A stretch of DNA of 64,000 nucleotides from Flammeovirgaceae bacterium UBA2366. Lineage in GTDB: Bacteria; Bacteroidota; Bacteroidia; Cytophagales; Cyclobacteriaceae. The stretch covers positions 186,001 to 250,000 of the forward strand of contig DDTK01000010.1 of the NCBI GenBank assembly GCA_002344065.1, in the 5' to 3' direction. Position 1 is the stretch's first letter, and every line of letters begins with the position of its first letter. The position numbers were made by a program, and so were the translations under genes. Below are positions 9,038 through 17,894 of this stretch, piece by piece. Below the pieces are notes generated by a model that was given only the letters and a program-made list of their open reading frames with translations, was not told the DNA's origin and searched no databases.

Positions 9038-9919
9038 ATGGAAAAGAAAAGGATACATCCGGAGGGACCAGAATTATCAAGGATTATTACCGGGGTATGG
9101 CGTTGGCATGCCCTTTCGTCCAGCGACACCGAAGCATTGATTAATACATCACTGGAAAACGGCATTACTACATTTGATCATGCTGATATTTATGGAAATT
9201 ATTCCTGCGAGGAATTGTTTGGTTACGCTATTGCGAACCGATCATCGCTGCGGAGTACAATTCAACTGGTAACCAAATGTGGCATTAAACTTCTATCCGA
9301 TAAAAGACCGGAACACCGGGTTAAGCACTATGATACTTCTAAAGAGCATATTGTAGCATCGGTTGAGCATTCGCTTCAAAATTTAAAAACTGATTACCTG
9401 GATTTGTTGTTATTGCATCGCCCTGATCCGCTGATGAATCCCGCAGAAGTGGCGGAAGCATTTAGCACGCTTAAACAATCCGGAAAGGTTTTGTTTTTTG
9501 GGATCTCCAATTTTACAGTTACACAGTTTGAGATGCTTCAGTCATATTTGCCCTTTCCACTGGTGACCAATCAAATTGAACTTTCTCTGTTTAATCATCA
9601 ACTGTTCTTCGATGGCACGGTGGATACGTTGATGAAGCATCACATTTCTCCTATGGCATGGTCGCCTTTAGGCGGGGGGAAATTTTTTACCGCGAGCGAA
9701 ACCCAAAAGCAACTGGAAGCCCTTGCCCAACACTACACGTGTAGCTTAAGTCAGTTGTTGTTAGCGTGGTTGCTTAAGCACCCTTCAGGTATTTTTCCGA
9801 TTTTGGGTACAACCAACGCGAGCAGGTTAACTGAAGGAGCTAATGCGTTAACTGTTAAATTGGATAGGCAGCATTGGTTTGCCATGTTAAAGCTGGTTAC
9901 CGGTAAGGATGTAGCGTGA
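9038..9919 (+). CDS. Aldo/keto reductase (YdhF-like)
   Basis: A 293-residue (alpha/beta)8-barrel oxidoreductase. Recognisable positions are FDHADIYGNYSCEELFG near the N-terminus (catalytic Asp/Tyr region), LVTKCG, YLDLLLLHRPDPL, GKVLFFGISNFT and the NADPH-binding WSPLGGG and GTTNASRL near the C-terminus. Members reduce aldehydes or ketones with NADPH; the YdhF-like subgroup has no well-defined substrate. It stands alone between divergent gdhA and the Uma2 gene. Confidence 0.9.
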   Translation: MEKKRIHPEGPELSRIITGVWRWHALSSSDTEALINTSLENGITTFDHADIYGNYSCEELFGYAIANRSSLRSTIQLVTKCGIKLLSDKRPEHRVKHYDTSKEHIVASVEHSLQNLKTDYLDLLLLHRPDPLMNPAEVAEAFSTLKQSGKVLFFGISNFTVTQFEMLQSYLPFPLVTNQIELSLFNHQLFFDGTVDTLMKHHISPMAWSPLGGGKFFTASETQKQLEALAQHYTCSLSQLLLAWLLKHPSGIFPILGTTNASRLTEGANALTVKLDRQHWFAMLKLVTGKDVA

Positions 9920-9940
9920 ACCTCTTTGTTCAATTAATTG

Positions 9941-9948
9941 TATCTTTG
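9941..9948 (+). promoter_or_regulatory. TATCTTTG -7-like box abutting the Uma2 gene start
   Basis: A perfect match to TAnnTTTG that ends 2 bp before the first ATG (9951). No TTTG or TTG is found at the usual 19-21 bp upstream. If active, transcription would begin at or inside the annotated start, favouring the ATG at 9954 or 9990. Confidence 0.3.
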
Positions 9949-9950
9949 GT

Positions 9951-10490
9951 ATGATGAAGCCGACACTTGACAGCCCACCCCGCACGCTTATGGAAGTTTA
10001 CAAAAGCCTTCCGGAAGGTACGTTGGTGGAATTAATTGAAAATAATATCTACATGTCCCCTGCGCCACTTTATAATCATCAAAAAACACTGCAAAAAATT
10101 TTTGTTACGCTTGACAGAGCTGTAACTGACAAAGGCTTGGGAGATGTTTTAATAGCCCCCTTCGATGTTTATTTGGATGATCAATCAAATGCAGTTCAAC
10201 CCGATATTATTGTTGTTTTGGGAGGAAATCAAAAAATCATTGATAAGAGGGGTCATATTCATGGTGTACCAGATATGATTATTGAAATTCTTTCGGATGG
10301 AAATAAAGATCATGATAAAATAAAAAAGAGAGCACTTTACGAGCGCTTTGGGGTTAAAGAGTACTGGATGGTCGATCCTGAATCAAAACTGGCCATCGGG
10401 CTTACGCTCAAAAATCAGAAATATGAGCCCATCGCAGAACAAATCGGTAAAATCAGTTCCCTTCTGCTCAATACTGAAATTTCTTTTTAA
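9951..10490 (+). CDS. Uma2-family (DUF820) PD-(D/E)XK nuclease-fold protein
   Basis: 179 residues. The family start EVYKSLPEGTLVELIEN is followed by MSPAP, and the PD-(D/E)XK core is QPDIIVV ... DMIIEILSDGNKDHDKIKKRALYERFGVKEYWMVDPE. Asp, Glu and Lys of the core are in place, so the fold could be active. Uma2 proteins are abundant in Bacteroidota and cyanobacteria, but their cellular role is not settled. Alternative starts lie at 9954 and 9990, the last matching where many family members begin. Confidence 0.88.
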   Translation: MMKPTLDSPPRTLMEVYKSLPEGTLVELIENNIYMSPAPLYNHQKTLQKIFVTLDRAVTDKGLGDVLIAPFDVYLDDQSNAVQPDIIVVLGGNQKIIDKRGHIHGVPDMIIEILSDGNKDHDKIKKRALYERFGVKEYWMVDPESKLAIGLTLKNQKYEPIAEQIGKISSLLLNTEISF

Positions 10491-10562
10491 GCTAAAACAG
10501 AGTTAAACTTCTGTTGTCTGGTAACAATCCTTCCTTCATTTTTGTATTCTTCATAAAAATTC

Positions 10563-13412
10563 ATGGCGCGGGCATTAGCGGAGAAAAAAGTAAAGGATTC
10601 AACCGGTTTCGAATTCATAGAAATTATTGGTGCGCGCGAGCATAACCTCAAGAATGTTAACCTTTCCTTTCCGCGCAATAAGCTGGTGGTCATAACCGGC
10701 ATCAGCGGAAGCGGTAAGTCATCGCTGGCTTTTGATACCATATATGCTGAGGGGCAGCGCAGGTACATGGAAAGCTTTTCGGCCTATGCCCGAAGTTTCC
10801 TGGGCAACCTTGAACGGCCCGATGTAGACAAAATCAACGGACTTAGTCCGGTTATTTCCATCGAACAAAAGACTACCTCACGCAATCCACGATCAACGGT
10901 GGGAACGGTAACAGAAATTTATGATTTCATGCGCCTGCTGTTTGCCCGTACGGCAGAGGCATACTCTTACCTGAGCGGAGAAAAAATGATCCGCCAGTCT
11001 GAAGACCAAATACTGGATGCTATTCTTCAGAATTTTAAAAACAGAAAATTAATCTTGCTGGCACCGGTGGTAAAAGGACGGAAGGGGCACTACCGAGAAT
11101 TGTTTCAACAAATCCGCAAGCAAGGGTTTACCAAAGTTCGTGTGGATGGCGAACTGCTCGACATTACGGCTAAGATGCAGGTTGATCGCTATAAGATACA
11201 CGACATTGAGGTGGTTATTGACCGGATTGTGGTAGATGCTAAAGATCGTGTACGTATAGGCCAGTCTATTAATCGTGGACTTAAGGAAGGAAAGGGTGTG
11301 ATTATGGTGCTGGATGAGCAGCAAAAGGTTCATCATTTTTCAAAATTTTTGATGGATCCTGTTACCGGGCTTTCCTACGATGAGCCTGCACCCAATACGT
11401 TTTCTTTTAACTCACCCTATGGTGCCTGCCCGGTATGCAATGGGCTGGGCCAAGTGGAAGAAATAACAGAAGAATCTGTAATACCAGACAAGAAATTGAG
11501 CATTAGCCGTGGCGGAATTTTACCGCTGGGCGAATACCGTGACATATGGATTTTCAAAAAAGTTGAAGCCATTCTAAAACGATACAAACTCACCCTAAGT
11601 ACACCCATTAAAGACATACCAAAAGATGTATTGAAGGTGTTGTTGTATGGCGATGATGTTCCGGTGGCCGTTGCCTCAGTGAAATATCCGGGCACGGAAT
11701 GGAATACACGGTTTGAAGGCATCGTAAACTTTTTAGAAAAGCAACGTGATGAAGGATCCGAAGCCATTAAGCGTTGGGTTGAAGATTTTATGATAGTAAA
11801 AACCTGTCCCGACTGTAACGGGGCAAGGTTGAAAAAGGAATCTCTGCACTTCCTTATTGATGGAAAGAATATTGCCCAACTGGCCGCCCTCGACATAAAA
11901 AAACTCAATGATTGGTTTAAGAATCTGGAAAGCCGACTCAATGAAAAACAACGCACCATTGCCATTGAAGTACTGAAAGAAATCCGCAAGCGCATTGGCT
12001 TTTTGTTGGATGTTGGTCTGGAATACCTGAACCTCGACCGCCCGTTACGAACACTTAGTGGTGGTGAAGCACAACGCATTCGATTAGCGACACAAATCGG
12101 TACCCAACTGGTAGGCGTATTATATATTTTGGATGAACCCAGTATTGGCTTGCACGCACGTGATAATGTTAAGCTTATACGGGCATTAAAAGATTTGCGC
12201 GACCTCGGTAACTCAGTAATTGTAGTTGAGCACGATAAGGAAATGATGTTGGAATCTGACTACATTATTGATATCGGTCCGGGAGCAGGCCGCCATGGGG
12301 GTCAGGTAGTGGCTGAAGGCGAACCGCATTCTTTCCTAAAAAATGGAAGCACTACAGCAAAATATTTAAACGGAAAACTCGCCATCACTTACAACAAGCA
12401 AAGGCGAGCGGGAAGCGGCCATCATTTAAAGCTTACTGGCGCAACGGGCAATAACCTGAAAAATGTTGATCTGGAAATCCCGCTGGGTACGCTAACCTGT
12501 ATTACAGGGGTATCTGGAAGCGGCAAGTCAACCCTCATTCATGAAACACTTTATCCAATTTTAAATAAACACTTTTTCAATTCACGAAGAGATCCTTTAA
12601 GTTATAATAAGATTGAAGGGCTTGAACACATAGACAAAGTGATTGAAGTAGATCAGTCGCCCATCGGAAGAACACCACGCTCAAACCCTGCAACATATAC
12701 CGGTGTGTTTACCGATATCCGTGATCTGTTTGCTCAATTACCTGAAGCAAAAATCCGGGGCTACAAACCGGGAAGGTTCTCGTTCAATGTTAAAGGTGGG
12801 CGATGCGAAACCTGCGAAGGTGCAGGCTTGCGCTTAATTGAAATGGAATTTCTTCCGGATGTGTATGTGCATTGCGAAACCTGTAAAGGCAGACGCTATA
12901 ACCGTGAAACATTGGAAGTGCGTTTCAAAGGCAAATCCATTTCCGATGTGTTGGACATGACCGTGGAAGAGGCTGTTACCTTTTTTGAAAACCAACCAAA
13001 GATTTTACGAAAAATTAAAACCTTAGCTGATGTCGGCCTGGACTATATTTCATTAGGTCAGCATGCCACAACCTTATCGGGTGGGGAAGCACAGCGTGTA
13101 AAACTTGCTACTGAATTGTCGAAACGTGATACGGGTAAGACCTTTTACATTTTGGATGAGCCTACTACCGGTTTGCACTTTCAGGATATTGCCCATTTGC
13201 TGAATGTGTTGCAGAAACTTGTTGACAAGGGCAACACCGTATTGGTTATTGAGCATAATATGGATGTTATCAAATCGGCTGATTATGTTGTTGACCTGGG
13301 CCCTGAAGGTGGTGAGTTGGGAGGACGAATTGTGGCCAGAGGTACGCCCGAAGCTGTTGCGAATAATCCAGCCGGTTATACAGGAAGATTTTTGAAGGCG
13401 GAGTTGAATTAA
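10563..13412 (+). CDS. uvrA: Excinuclease ABC subunit A
   Basis: 949 residues, full length for UvrA. Two ABC ATPase halves are visible: Walker A GISGSGKSS near residue 45 and GVSGSGKST in the second half, with ABC signatures TLSGGEAQRI and TLSGGEAQRV and Walker B LYILDEPS and FYILDEPT. Zinc-binding CxxC pairs occur in each half (CPVCNGLG, CPDCNGAR, CETCEGAG, CETCKG). UvrA finds bulky DNA lesions and loads UvrB. It appears monocistronic; uvrC lies 12 kb away on the other strand. Confidence 0.97.
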   Translation: MARALAEKKVKDSTGFEFIEIIGAREHNLKNVNLSFPRNKLVVITGISGSGKSSLAFDTIYAEGQRRYMESFSAYARSFLGNLERPDVDKINGLSPVISIEQKTTSRNPRSTVGTVTEIYDFMRLLFARTAEAYSYLSGEKMIRQSEDQILDAILQNFKNRKLILLAPVVKGRKGHYRELFQQIRKQGFTKVRVDGELLDITAKMQVDRYKIHDIEVVIDRIVVDAKDRVRIGQSINRGLKEGKGVIMVLDEQQKVHHFSKFLMDPVTGLSYDEPAPNTFSFNSPYGACPVCNGLGQVEEITEESVIPDKKLSISRGGILPLGEYRDIWIFKKVEAILKRYKLTLSTPIKDIPKDVLKVLLYGDDVPVAVASVKYPGTEWNTRFEGIVNFLEKQRDEGSEAIKRWVEDFMIVKTCPDCNGARLKKESLHFLIDGKNIAQLAALDIKKLNDWFKNLESRLNEKQRTIAIEVLKEIRKRIGFLLDVGLEYLNLDRPLRTLSGGEAQRIRLATQIGTQLVGVLYILDEPSIGLHARDNVKLIRALKDLRDLGNSVIVVEHDKEMMLESDYIIDIGPGAGRHGGQVVAEGEPHSFLKNGSTTAKYLNGKLAITYNKQRRAGSGHHLKLTGATGNNLKNVDLEIPLGTLTCITGVSGSGKSTLIHETLYPILNKHFFNSRRDPLSYNKIEGLEHIDKVIEVDQSPIGRTPRSNPATYTGVFTDIRDLFAQLPEAKIRGYKPGRFSFNVKGGRCETCEGAGLRLIEMEFLPDVYVHCETCKGRRYNRETLEVRFKGKSISDVLDMTVEEAVTFFENQPKILRKIKTLADVGLDYISLGQHATTLSGGEAQRVKLATELSKRDTGKTFYILDEPTTGLHFQDIAHLLNVLQKLVDKGNTVLVIEHNMDVIKSADYVVDLGPEGGELGGRIVARGTPEAVANNPAGYTGRFLKAELN

Positions 13413-13442
13413 CGTTATTGCCTTTGAATTGAAAGACAAAAG

Positions 13443-13691
13443 ATGAATTCGCAAACACGCCAGTATCTGTTTGGTTTAATTTTTATTGCCGTAGGCGGGT
13501 ATCAGTATTATATCAATGATATGCTGGAGTTCTCCATGTATGTCTGCGCAGGATCAGCCTTTATTGTAAATGCGTTAACAACCGAGCCGGGTTTGCTTCC
13601 TTACAAGAAGCCACTGGTTATTGTTACCTGGGTATTGATTGTGGCAACGGCACTCCAGTTTTTCTACCTGTTGCGCTATAAATTTTTCTGA
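13443..13691 (+). CDS. Small integral membrane protein
   Basis: 82 residues with three hydrophobic stretches (QYLFGLIFIAVGGYQYYI, MYVCAGSAFIVNAL, PLVIVTWVLIVATALQFFYLL). No family is recognised. It starts 30 bp after uvrA on the same strand and may be read through from it. Length, clean start and consistent hydrophobicity support it as a real gene. Confidence 0.6.
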   Translation: MNSQTRQYLFGLIFIAVGGYQYYINDMLEFSMYVCAGSAFIVNALTTEPGLLPYKKPLVIVTWVLIVATALQFFYLLRYKFF

Positions 13692-13694
13692 TAT

Positions 13695-13730
13695 CCTTAC
13701 GTGTAATTACTGTAGTGACAGTAGGTAAGG
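13695..13730. promoter_or_regulatory. Nested dyad between the small membrane gene and the LytS kinase gene
   Basis: Outer arms CCTTAC (13695-13700) and GTAAGG (13725-13730) enclose a perfect inner stem TACTGT/ACAGTA (13708-13713 with 13718-13723, loop AGTG). No T-run follows. It lies 35 bp upstream of the kinase ATG and could be an operator or a mRNA leader structure. Confidence 0.35.
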
Positions 13731-13764
13731 AACCTTTACCTTTACATATTGGATTAGTGCCTTT

Positions 13765-14817
13765 ATGGTTGATAATAAGAAACGGCTTTATTGGATTTTG
13801 CAGATCAGCGGCTGGGCATCTTATGCTATCCTTCAAACACTGATTAGTGTAATGGCTTCTGAGCAGGGCTTTGGGTGGAGAAGAACTATTTTTTTCATAG
13901 CGGAGGCATCTCTTTTTTTATTCATCACCCATATATTCCGTTTGTACCTGAAAAGACGAAAATGGATCAGGCTCAGTATTCCAAGGCTCATTCCACGAGT
14001 TTTACTAGCTTCTGGGTTGTTGGCAGTAGTGGCATATTTTTTTAGAATCCCCCTTGGGTTTATCACCGGTCGTACTACGATAATGGACACCGCATTTAAT
14101 CCCGACCAGGTGCTTGGACTATCGATTGTATACATGGTCTTCTTCTTTCTCTGGTCTGTGTTTTATTTCACCTATCACTTTATTGAACAGTATAACAAAT
14201 CGTTGAAATATGAGGCTTCTATGGTGGAGATTGAATTGAATAACCTGAAGTCGCAATTGAATCCGCATTTTATTTTTAATGCTTTAAACAGTATCCGGGC
14301 GCTGGTAGATGAGAACCCCAAAAAATCAAAACAAGCCATTAATCAACTTTCTAATATTTTGCGCAATTCCCTCGCTTATGAAAAGAAGGGACTAACCAAG
14401 TTTGAGGATGAACTCAGGATTGTTAAGGATTACCTGAGTCTGGAGAGCGTTCGGTTTGAGGAACGGTTAAAAACGGATTTCAGTATCCACCCCGATTCTG
14501 CGGGATTCCGCGTCCCTCCACTAATGATCCAAACCCTGGTTGAGAATGGCGTTAAGCATGGTATTTCAAAATTAACGGAGGGGGGAGTAGTGCAACTCCG
14601 AACGTTTGTAGAGGATAATCGGTTGAGGATTCAGATTCGCAACAGCGGCCAACTGGTGAACGGGGTGCGCAAAGGAAAAGCTGGGTTGGGCATAGCCAAT
14701 ACCGTACAGCGACTAAAGCTTTTATATGGTGATGACGCCTCATTTAGAATGGTTAATGAAAATGATAGTTTTGTGCTCACAGAAATAGTAATACCTCAAA
14801 ATCCGCATACCGCATGA
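13765..14817 (+). CDS. LytS/YehU-type sensor histidine kinase
   Basis: 350 residues. Four hydrophobic segments occupy about residues 10-150. The His_kinase domain follows, with the phospho-acceptor motif LKSQLNPHFIFNALNSI, and a C-terminal ATPase with PPLMIQTLVENGVKHGI (N box) and GKAGLGIANTVQRL (G box). These kinases autophosphorylate on the His of NPHF and pass phosphate to LytTR regulators. The stop overlaps the regulator start by 4 bp (ATGA), indicating translational coupling. The signal sensed is unknown. Confidence 0.93.
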   Translation: MVDNKKRLYWILQISGWASYAILQTLISVMASEQGFGWRRTIFFIAEASLFLFITHIFRLYLKRRKWIRLSIPRLIPRVLLASGLLAVVAYFFRIPLGFITGRTTIMDTAFNPDQVLGLSIVYMVFFFLWSVFYFTYHFIEQYNKSLKYEASMVEIELNNLKSQLNPHFIFNALNSIRALVDENPKKSKQAINQLSNILRNSLAYEKKGLTKFEDELRIVKDYLSLESVRFEERLKTDFSIHPDSAGFRVPPLMIQTLVENGVKHGISKLTEGGVVQLRTFVEDNRLRIQIRNSGQLVNGVRKGKAGLGIANTVQRLKLLYGDDASFRMVNENDSFVLTEIVIPQNPHTA

Positions 14818-15539
14818 GAGCATTGATAATTGATGACGAGCGCCTGGCGCGCAAAGAGTTGATGAAATTACTGGAAGAGCATCCTTCCATAGAAGTAATT
14901 GGTGAAGCAACCAATGCCGATGAAGCATTGAATATGGTAAATGAGCTAAATCCCGATCTGCTATTCTTAGATATACAGATGCCAGGTAAAACTGGGTTTC
15001 AGTTATTGGAAGAACTGGATTCCGTACCGCTGGTTGTATTTACTACGGCTTACGATGAGTTTGCCCTGAAAGCGTTTGAGGTGAGTGCCCTTGATTATTT
15101 GTTAAAGCCCATACAACCTGAACGTTTGGCGGAAACAATTTCTAAAATTGCCGAAAAGGAAAGAGCAAAAGTGGCCGCCACACGCCCCGAAGGTGAAAAG
15201 AAACTCGGACTGAACGACCAGGTTTTTGTGAAAGACGGAGAGCGATGCTGGTTTGTAAGTCTTTCCAATATCCGCTTGTTCGAGTCGGATGGTAACTACA
15301 TTAAAGTATATTTTGACACCAACCGTCCGATGATCCACAAGTCGCTGAATGCGCTGGATGAAAAACTGGATGAGCGTGCCTTTTTCAGGGCCAGTCGTAA
15401 GCATATCGTAAACCTGAGTTGGGTAGAAGGTATTGAGCCCTGGTTTAACGGAGGGCTGATGGTAAAACTGAAGGGTGGTGATAAGGTTGAAGTTAGTCGC
15501 AGGCAGGCGGCTAAGTTTAAAGATATGATGAGCTTGTAA
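14814..15539 (+). CDS. LytTR-family response regulator
   Basis: 241 residues. The receiver domain (1-120) has the acidic pair near the start (IIDDE), the phospho-acceptor in LLFLDIQMPG, the Thr in VVFTTAY and the Lys in LLKPIQ. The LytTR DNA-binding domain (about 135-241) shows SNIRLFESDGNYIKV and FFRASRKHIVNLSWV. It is the partner of the upstream kinase. LytTR regulators bind paired short direct repeats; no clear target was identified in the adjacent gaps. Confidence 0.94.
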   Translation: MRALIIDDERLARKELMKLLEEHPSIEVIGEATNADEALNMVNELNPDLLFLDIQMPGKTGFQLLEELDSVPLVVFTTAYDEFALKAFEVSALDYLLKPIQPERLAETISKIAEKERAKVAATRPEGEKKLGLNDQVFVKDGERCWFVSLSNIRLFESDGNYIKVYFDTNRPMIHKSLNALDEKLDERAFFRASRKHIVNLSWVEGIEPWFNGGLMVKLKGGDKVEVSRRQAAKFKDMMSL

Positions 15540-15540
15540 T

Positions 15541-15909
15541 TTACTTCAGCACCAACTCAATCAGTTCTTTCTGAACGTTCCAGTCTTTAGCAAGCTTTAA
15601 CATAGCTGTGGCCTCCATTTCAGTAACATAACCCTTTAGGTTATTGGCTTGCCAAACCATGTTTATGAGTTCAACCCGTTTATCTTTTGGGTAATCAGCG
15701 ATAATATCGTTGAGGAAATCGCGGGCGCGTTCGAACGAGGTAAGGTAGTCTTTGGCGATAAACTCCTGCGCCCATTGATATTCTTCGTGGGCATCAAGCT
15801 CGGTGGCTGTTTTGTCCAGGTCATTTTTCTCTTCTTCATCTAATCCGTGATAATGAAAGATCACAGATTTAAGAAGCATGTATACGCGTTTTTCTTCAGA
15901 CGATTTCAT
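15541..15909 (-). CDS. Small helical protein, TerB-like
   Basis: 122 residues, all predicted helical and strongly charged. The C-terminal half (KRVELINMVWQANNLKGYVTEMEATAMLKLAKDW) has the pattern of TerB-like helical bundles, where helices surround an acidic metal-binding site. That assignment is by pattern only. It ends 1 bp after the convergent response regulator stop, and its start lies 230 bp from the cyclase start, on the same strand. Confidence 0.6.
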   Translation of the reverse strand: MKSSEEKRVYMLLKSVIFHYHGLDEEEKNDLDKTATELDAHEEYQWAQEFIAKDYLTSFERARDFLNDIIADYPKDKRVELINMVWQANNLKGYVTEMEATAMLKLAKDWNVQKELIELVLK

Positions 15910-15930
15910 CGGGGGATCTTAAGCGGGAAG

Positions 15931-16680
15931 TTACAAAACTTCTTTCAGCTTGTATAACACCGGCTTGCTGGGGCTGGCATCCATTTCCAAACTGATAATC
16001 TGCAGATTCAATAAATAAAGCCCATCAGGAATATTATTCGGTACGTAGATTAACTCTGTGATCGTGGTTTGTTTGCGTGTTTCCTGTGGAAATTTCCAAA
16101 ACGCCTTGTGGGCGGATAGTTTTCCTTCGTCAACTTCTTTGTCTAGACTGGGAAGGTCTATAAGAAGATGCTGGATACCTTGTTCAACCAGGTGCGCCAT
16201 AGCTTCAGCCTCTACATACGGAGGGTTAGTGCCCGAATACTGCTTCGTTTGTTTTGACACCCCATTAGGAAGTGTTCGAATCACCAGGGCCCGTGTGCCG
16301 GGTGTTGAAGAAAGCATGGATTGAGTAATAACGAAATCTCCGGAAGGATTTTCCTTTGGCTCAACTGAAACAAGCTCCGCTATAAAATGAAAGTGATTCA
16401 GATTGTGATTTACGGTTGCTCCATCATCAGAGATATGTCCATAACATTCAGTATGGGTTCCATTACCATGTGGGGTAATGGTTAACTTTTGGTAATTAAC
16501 TGAACCACCATCTTTCACGCTACCAATAAAATTGCCCGCCTTAATCGTTTCAAATTTTACGGACTCAGCCCAATAGCAGTTAGGGTTGTTTTCGCCTTCG
16601 CGGATGGGCAATGAAATATCCAGCGGCTCGTGTAAGTTAGCTAAGTACGTTTTACCGTTAAATGAAATTGTTACATTCAT
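15931..16680 (-). CDS. Cyclase-family (kynurenine formamidase-like) metal hydrolase
   Basis: 249 residues. The family metal motif is recognisable as HGNGTHTECYGHI near residue 70 (HxGTHxDxPxH type, with T-E-C-Y-G in place of the usual spacer), followed by ALVIRTL and the later HLLIDLPSLDKE. Cyclase-family enzymes hydrolyse small amides or lactones using Zn or Mn. The start overlaps the hemW stop by 4 bp, so the two are translationally coupled although no shared pathway is obvious. Substrate unknown. Confidence 0.85.
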   Translation of the reverse strand: MNVTISFNGKTYLANLHEPLDISLPIREGENNPNCYWAESVKFETIKAGNFIGSVKDGGSVNYQKLTITPHGNGTHTECYGHISDDGATVNHNLNHFHFIAELVSVEPKENPSGDFVITQSMLSSTPGTRALVIRTLPNGVSKQTKQYSGTNPPYVEAEAMAHLVEQGIQHLLIDLPSLDKEVDEGKLSAHKAFWKFPQETRKQTTITELIYVPNNIPDGLYLLNLQIISLEMDASPSKPVLYKLKEVL

Positions 16681-17810
16681 TTTTTCTCAACAAATAAATC
16701 GGAAGCAAGTTTATCAGCAAGTAATTTCCCTTTTCGGGTTAAGATTAAAACACCATTAGCTAATATCGCCTGATCGCGCTCTATCAACTGTTGAATATAC
16801 GCACTATTTTGCTGAAGCAGATCAACGTTAAATTCTTGTTTGAGTTTAGTCAGGTCAGTTCCCCATTGTGTTCTTAATGTAGTAAGAATATATTCATTGA
16901 TTTTGTTTTCTATTGTGAGTACCTCTTTTTCGGCCGGTATTTCATTTTTCTGGATTGACTTAAGGTATAGGTGATTATTGGCGATGTTGAATTGACGGAT
17001 AGATCCATTATAGGAATGCGCACTTGGCCCTATGCCCAGATACTTCTGCTGTTTCCAGTAGCTGCTGTTGTGGCGTGAGTAGAACCCCGGTTTTGCAAAA
17101 TTTGAAATTTCGTAATGTTCATAACCTGCCGCGCTCAGCGTACCCATCAATACTTCCAGTAGGTAAGCGGCAACATCATCTTCAACCGTTTTTAATTTCC
17201 CAATGGCGGACCACTTCCCGAAAACGGTCTTCTCTTCAATCGTTAGTGAGTAGCATGAAAGATGCTCAGGGTTTACTTCGAGCGCTTGTTGTATATCTTC
17301 TTTCCATCGTACATCATCCTGTCCGGGGATAGCGTAAATAAGATCAATACTAATATTGTCGAACCCTGCTTTCCGGGCGCTTTGAATAGCCTGTAGGGCA
17401 GTAGCCGAATCATGTGCCCGGTTCATAAATTTTAATAAGTCGTTGTGAAAGGTTTGTATACCGATGCTTAGCCGGTTAATGCCAACCTGTTTTACTTTTG
17501 TTAAAGTATCATCAGTAAGATCATCCGGGTTGGCCTCCAGTGTTATCTCTGCTGTTGAATTTAGTTGGTGAAGGTTCCGGACGGCATCTAACAGAGAATG
17601 TAATTCTTCGAATTTTAAGAGGGAGGGTGTGCCACCACCAATGTAAACCGTATTGATCACCTCGCCATTTAGAAAATCTTTTTGAAGATGAAGTTCCTTC
17701 ACAAGGGCTTTCACCATCTCAGCCCTTACCTCCTGATTGGTTGAAAAATGAAAATCGCAGTAATAGCAGGCTTGCTTACAAAACGGTATATGAAAATAAA
17801 GACCAGCCAT
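16677..17810 (-). CDS. hemW: HemW-type radical SAM protein (heme chaperone)
   Basis: 377 residues. The N-terminus FHIPFCKQACYYCDFHF carries the CxxxCxxC 4Fe-4S motif, followed by VYIGGGTPSLL (SAM-binding glycine motif) and EITLEANPDDL. The C-terminal HemN-like region includes GIGPSAHSY and NKINEYILTTLRTQWG. HemW proteins resemble oxygen-independent coproporphyrinogen oxidase, but characterised members bind and deliver heme. It is coupled to the downstream cyclase gene. The neighbouring hemD at 19 kb is also a tetrapyrrole gene. Confidence 0.93.
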   Translation of the reverse strand: MAGLYFHIPFCKQACYYCDFHFSTNQEVRAEMVKALVKELHLQKDFLNGEVINTVYIGGGTPSLLKFEELHSLLDAVRNLHQLNSTAEITLEANPDDLTDDTLTKVKQVGINRLSIGIQTFHNDLLKFMNRAHDSATALQAIQSARKAGFDNISIDLIYAIPGQDDVRWKEDIQQALEVNPEHLSCYSLTIEEKTVFGKWSAIGKLKTVEDDVAAYLLEVLMGTLSAAGYEHYEISNFAKPGFYSRHNSSYWKQQKYLGIGPSAHSYNGSIRQFNIANNHLYLKSIQKNEIPAEKEVLTIENKINEYILTTLRTQWGTDLTKLKQEFNVDLLQQNSAYIQQLIERDQAILANGVLILTRKGKLLADKLASDLFVEKK

Positions 17811-17879
17811 ATCGGTGCAACGCTAATGTATTAAAAAATGAGTACTGTTCTTCAATTATTAGAATGCGTTACTATTCTA

Positions 17880-17887
17880 TAATTTTG
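17880..17887 (+). promoter_or_regulatory. TAATTTTG -7-like box upstream of the DUF4271 gene
   Basis: Perfect match to TAnnTTTG, ending 7 bp before the ATG at 17895. No convincing -33 element lies at the usual distance, so the short leader is inferred from the -7 box alone. Confidence 0.35.
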
Positions 17888-17894
17888 ACCCCGC

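Noticed and set aside
11417..12079. 220-codon open frame antisense to uvrA
   Set aside because: It lies entirely inside the well-supported uvrA gene, has Ser/Arg/Phe-rich low-complexity composition typical of a shadow frame, and no domain.
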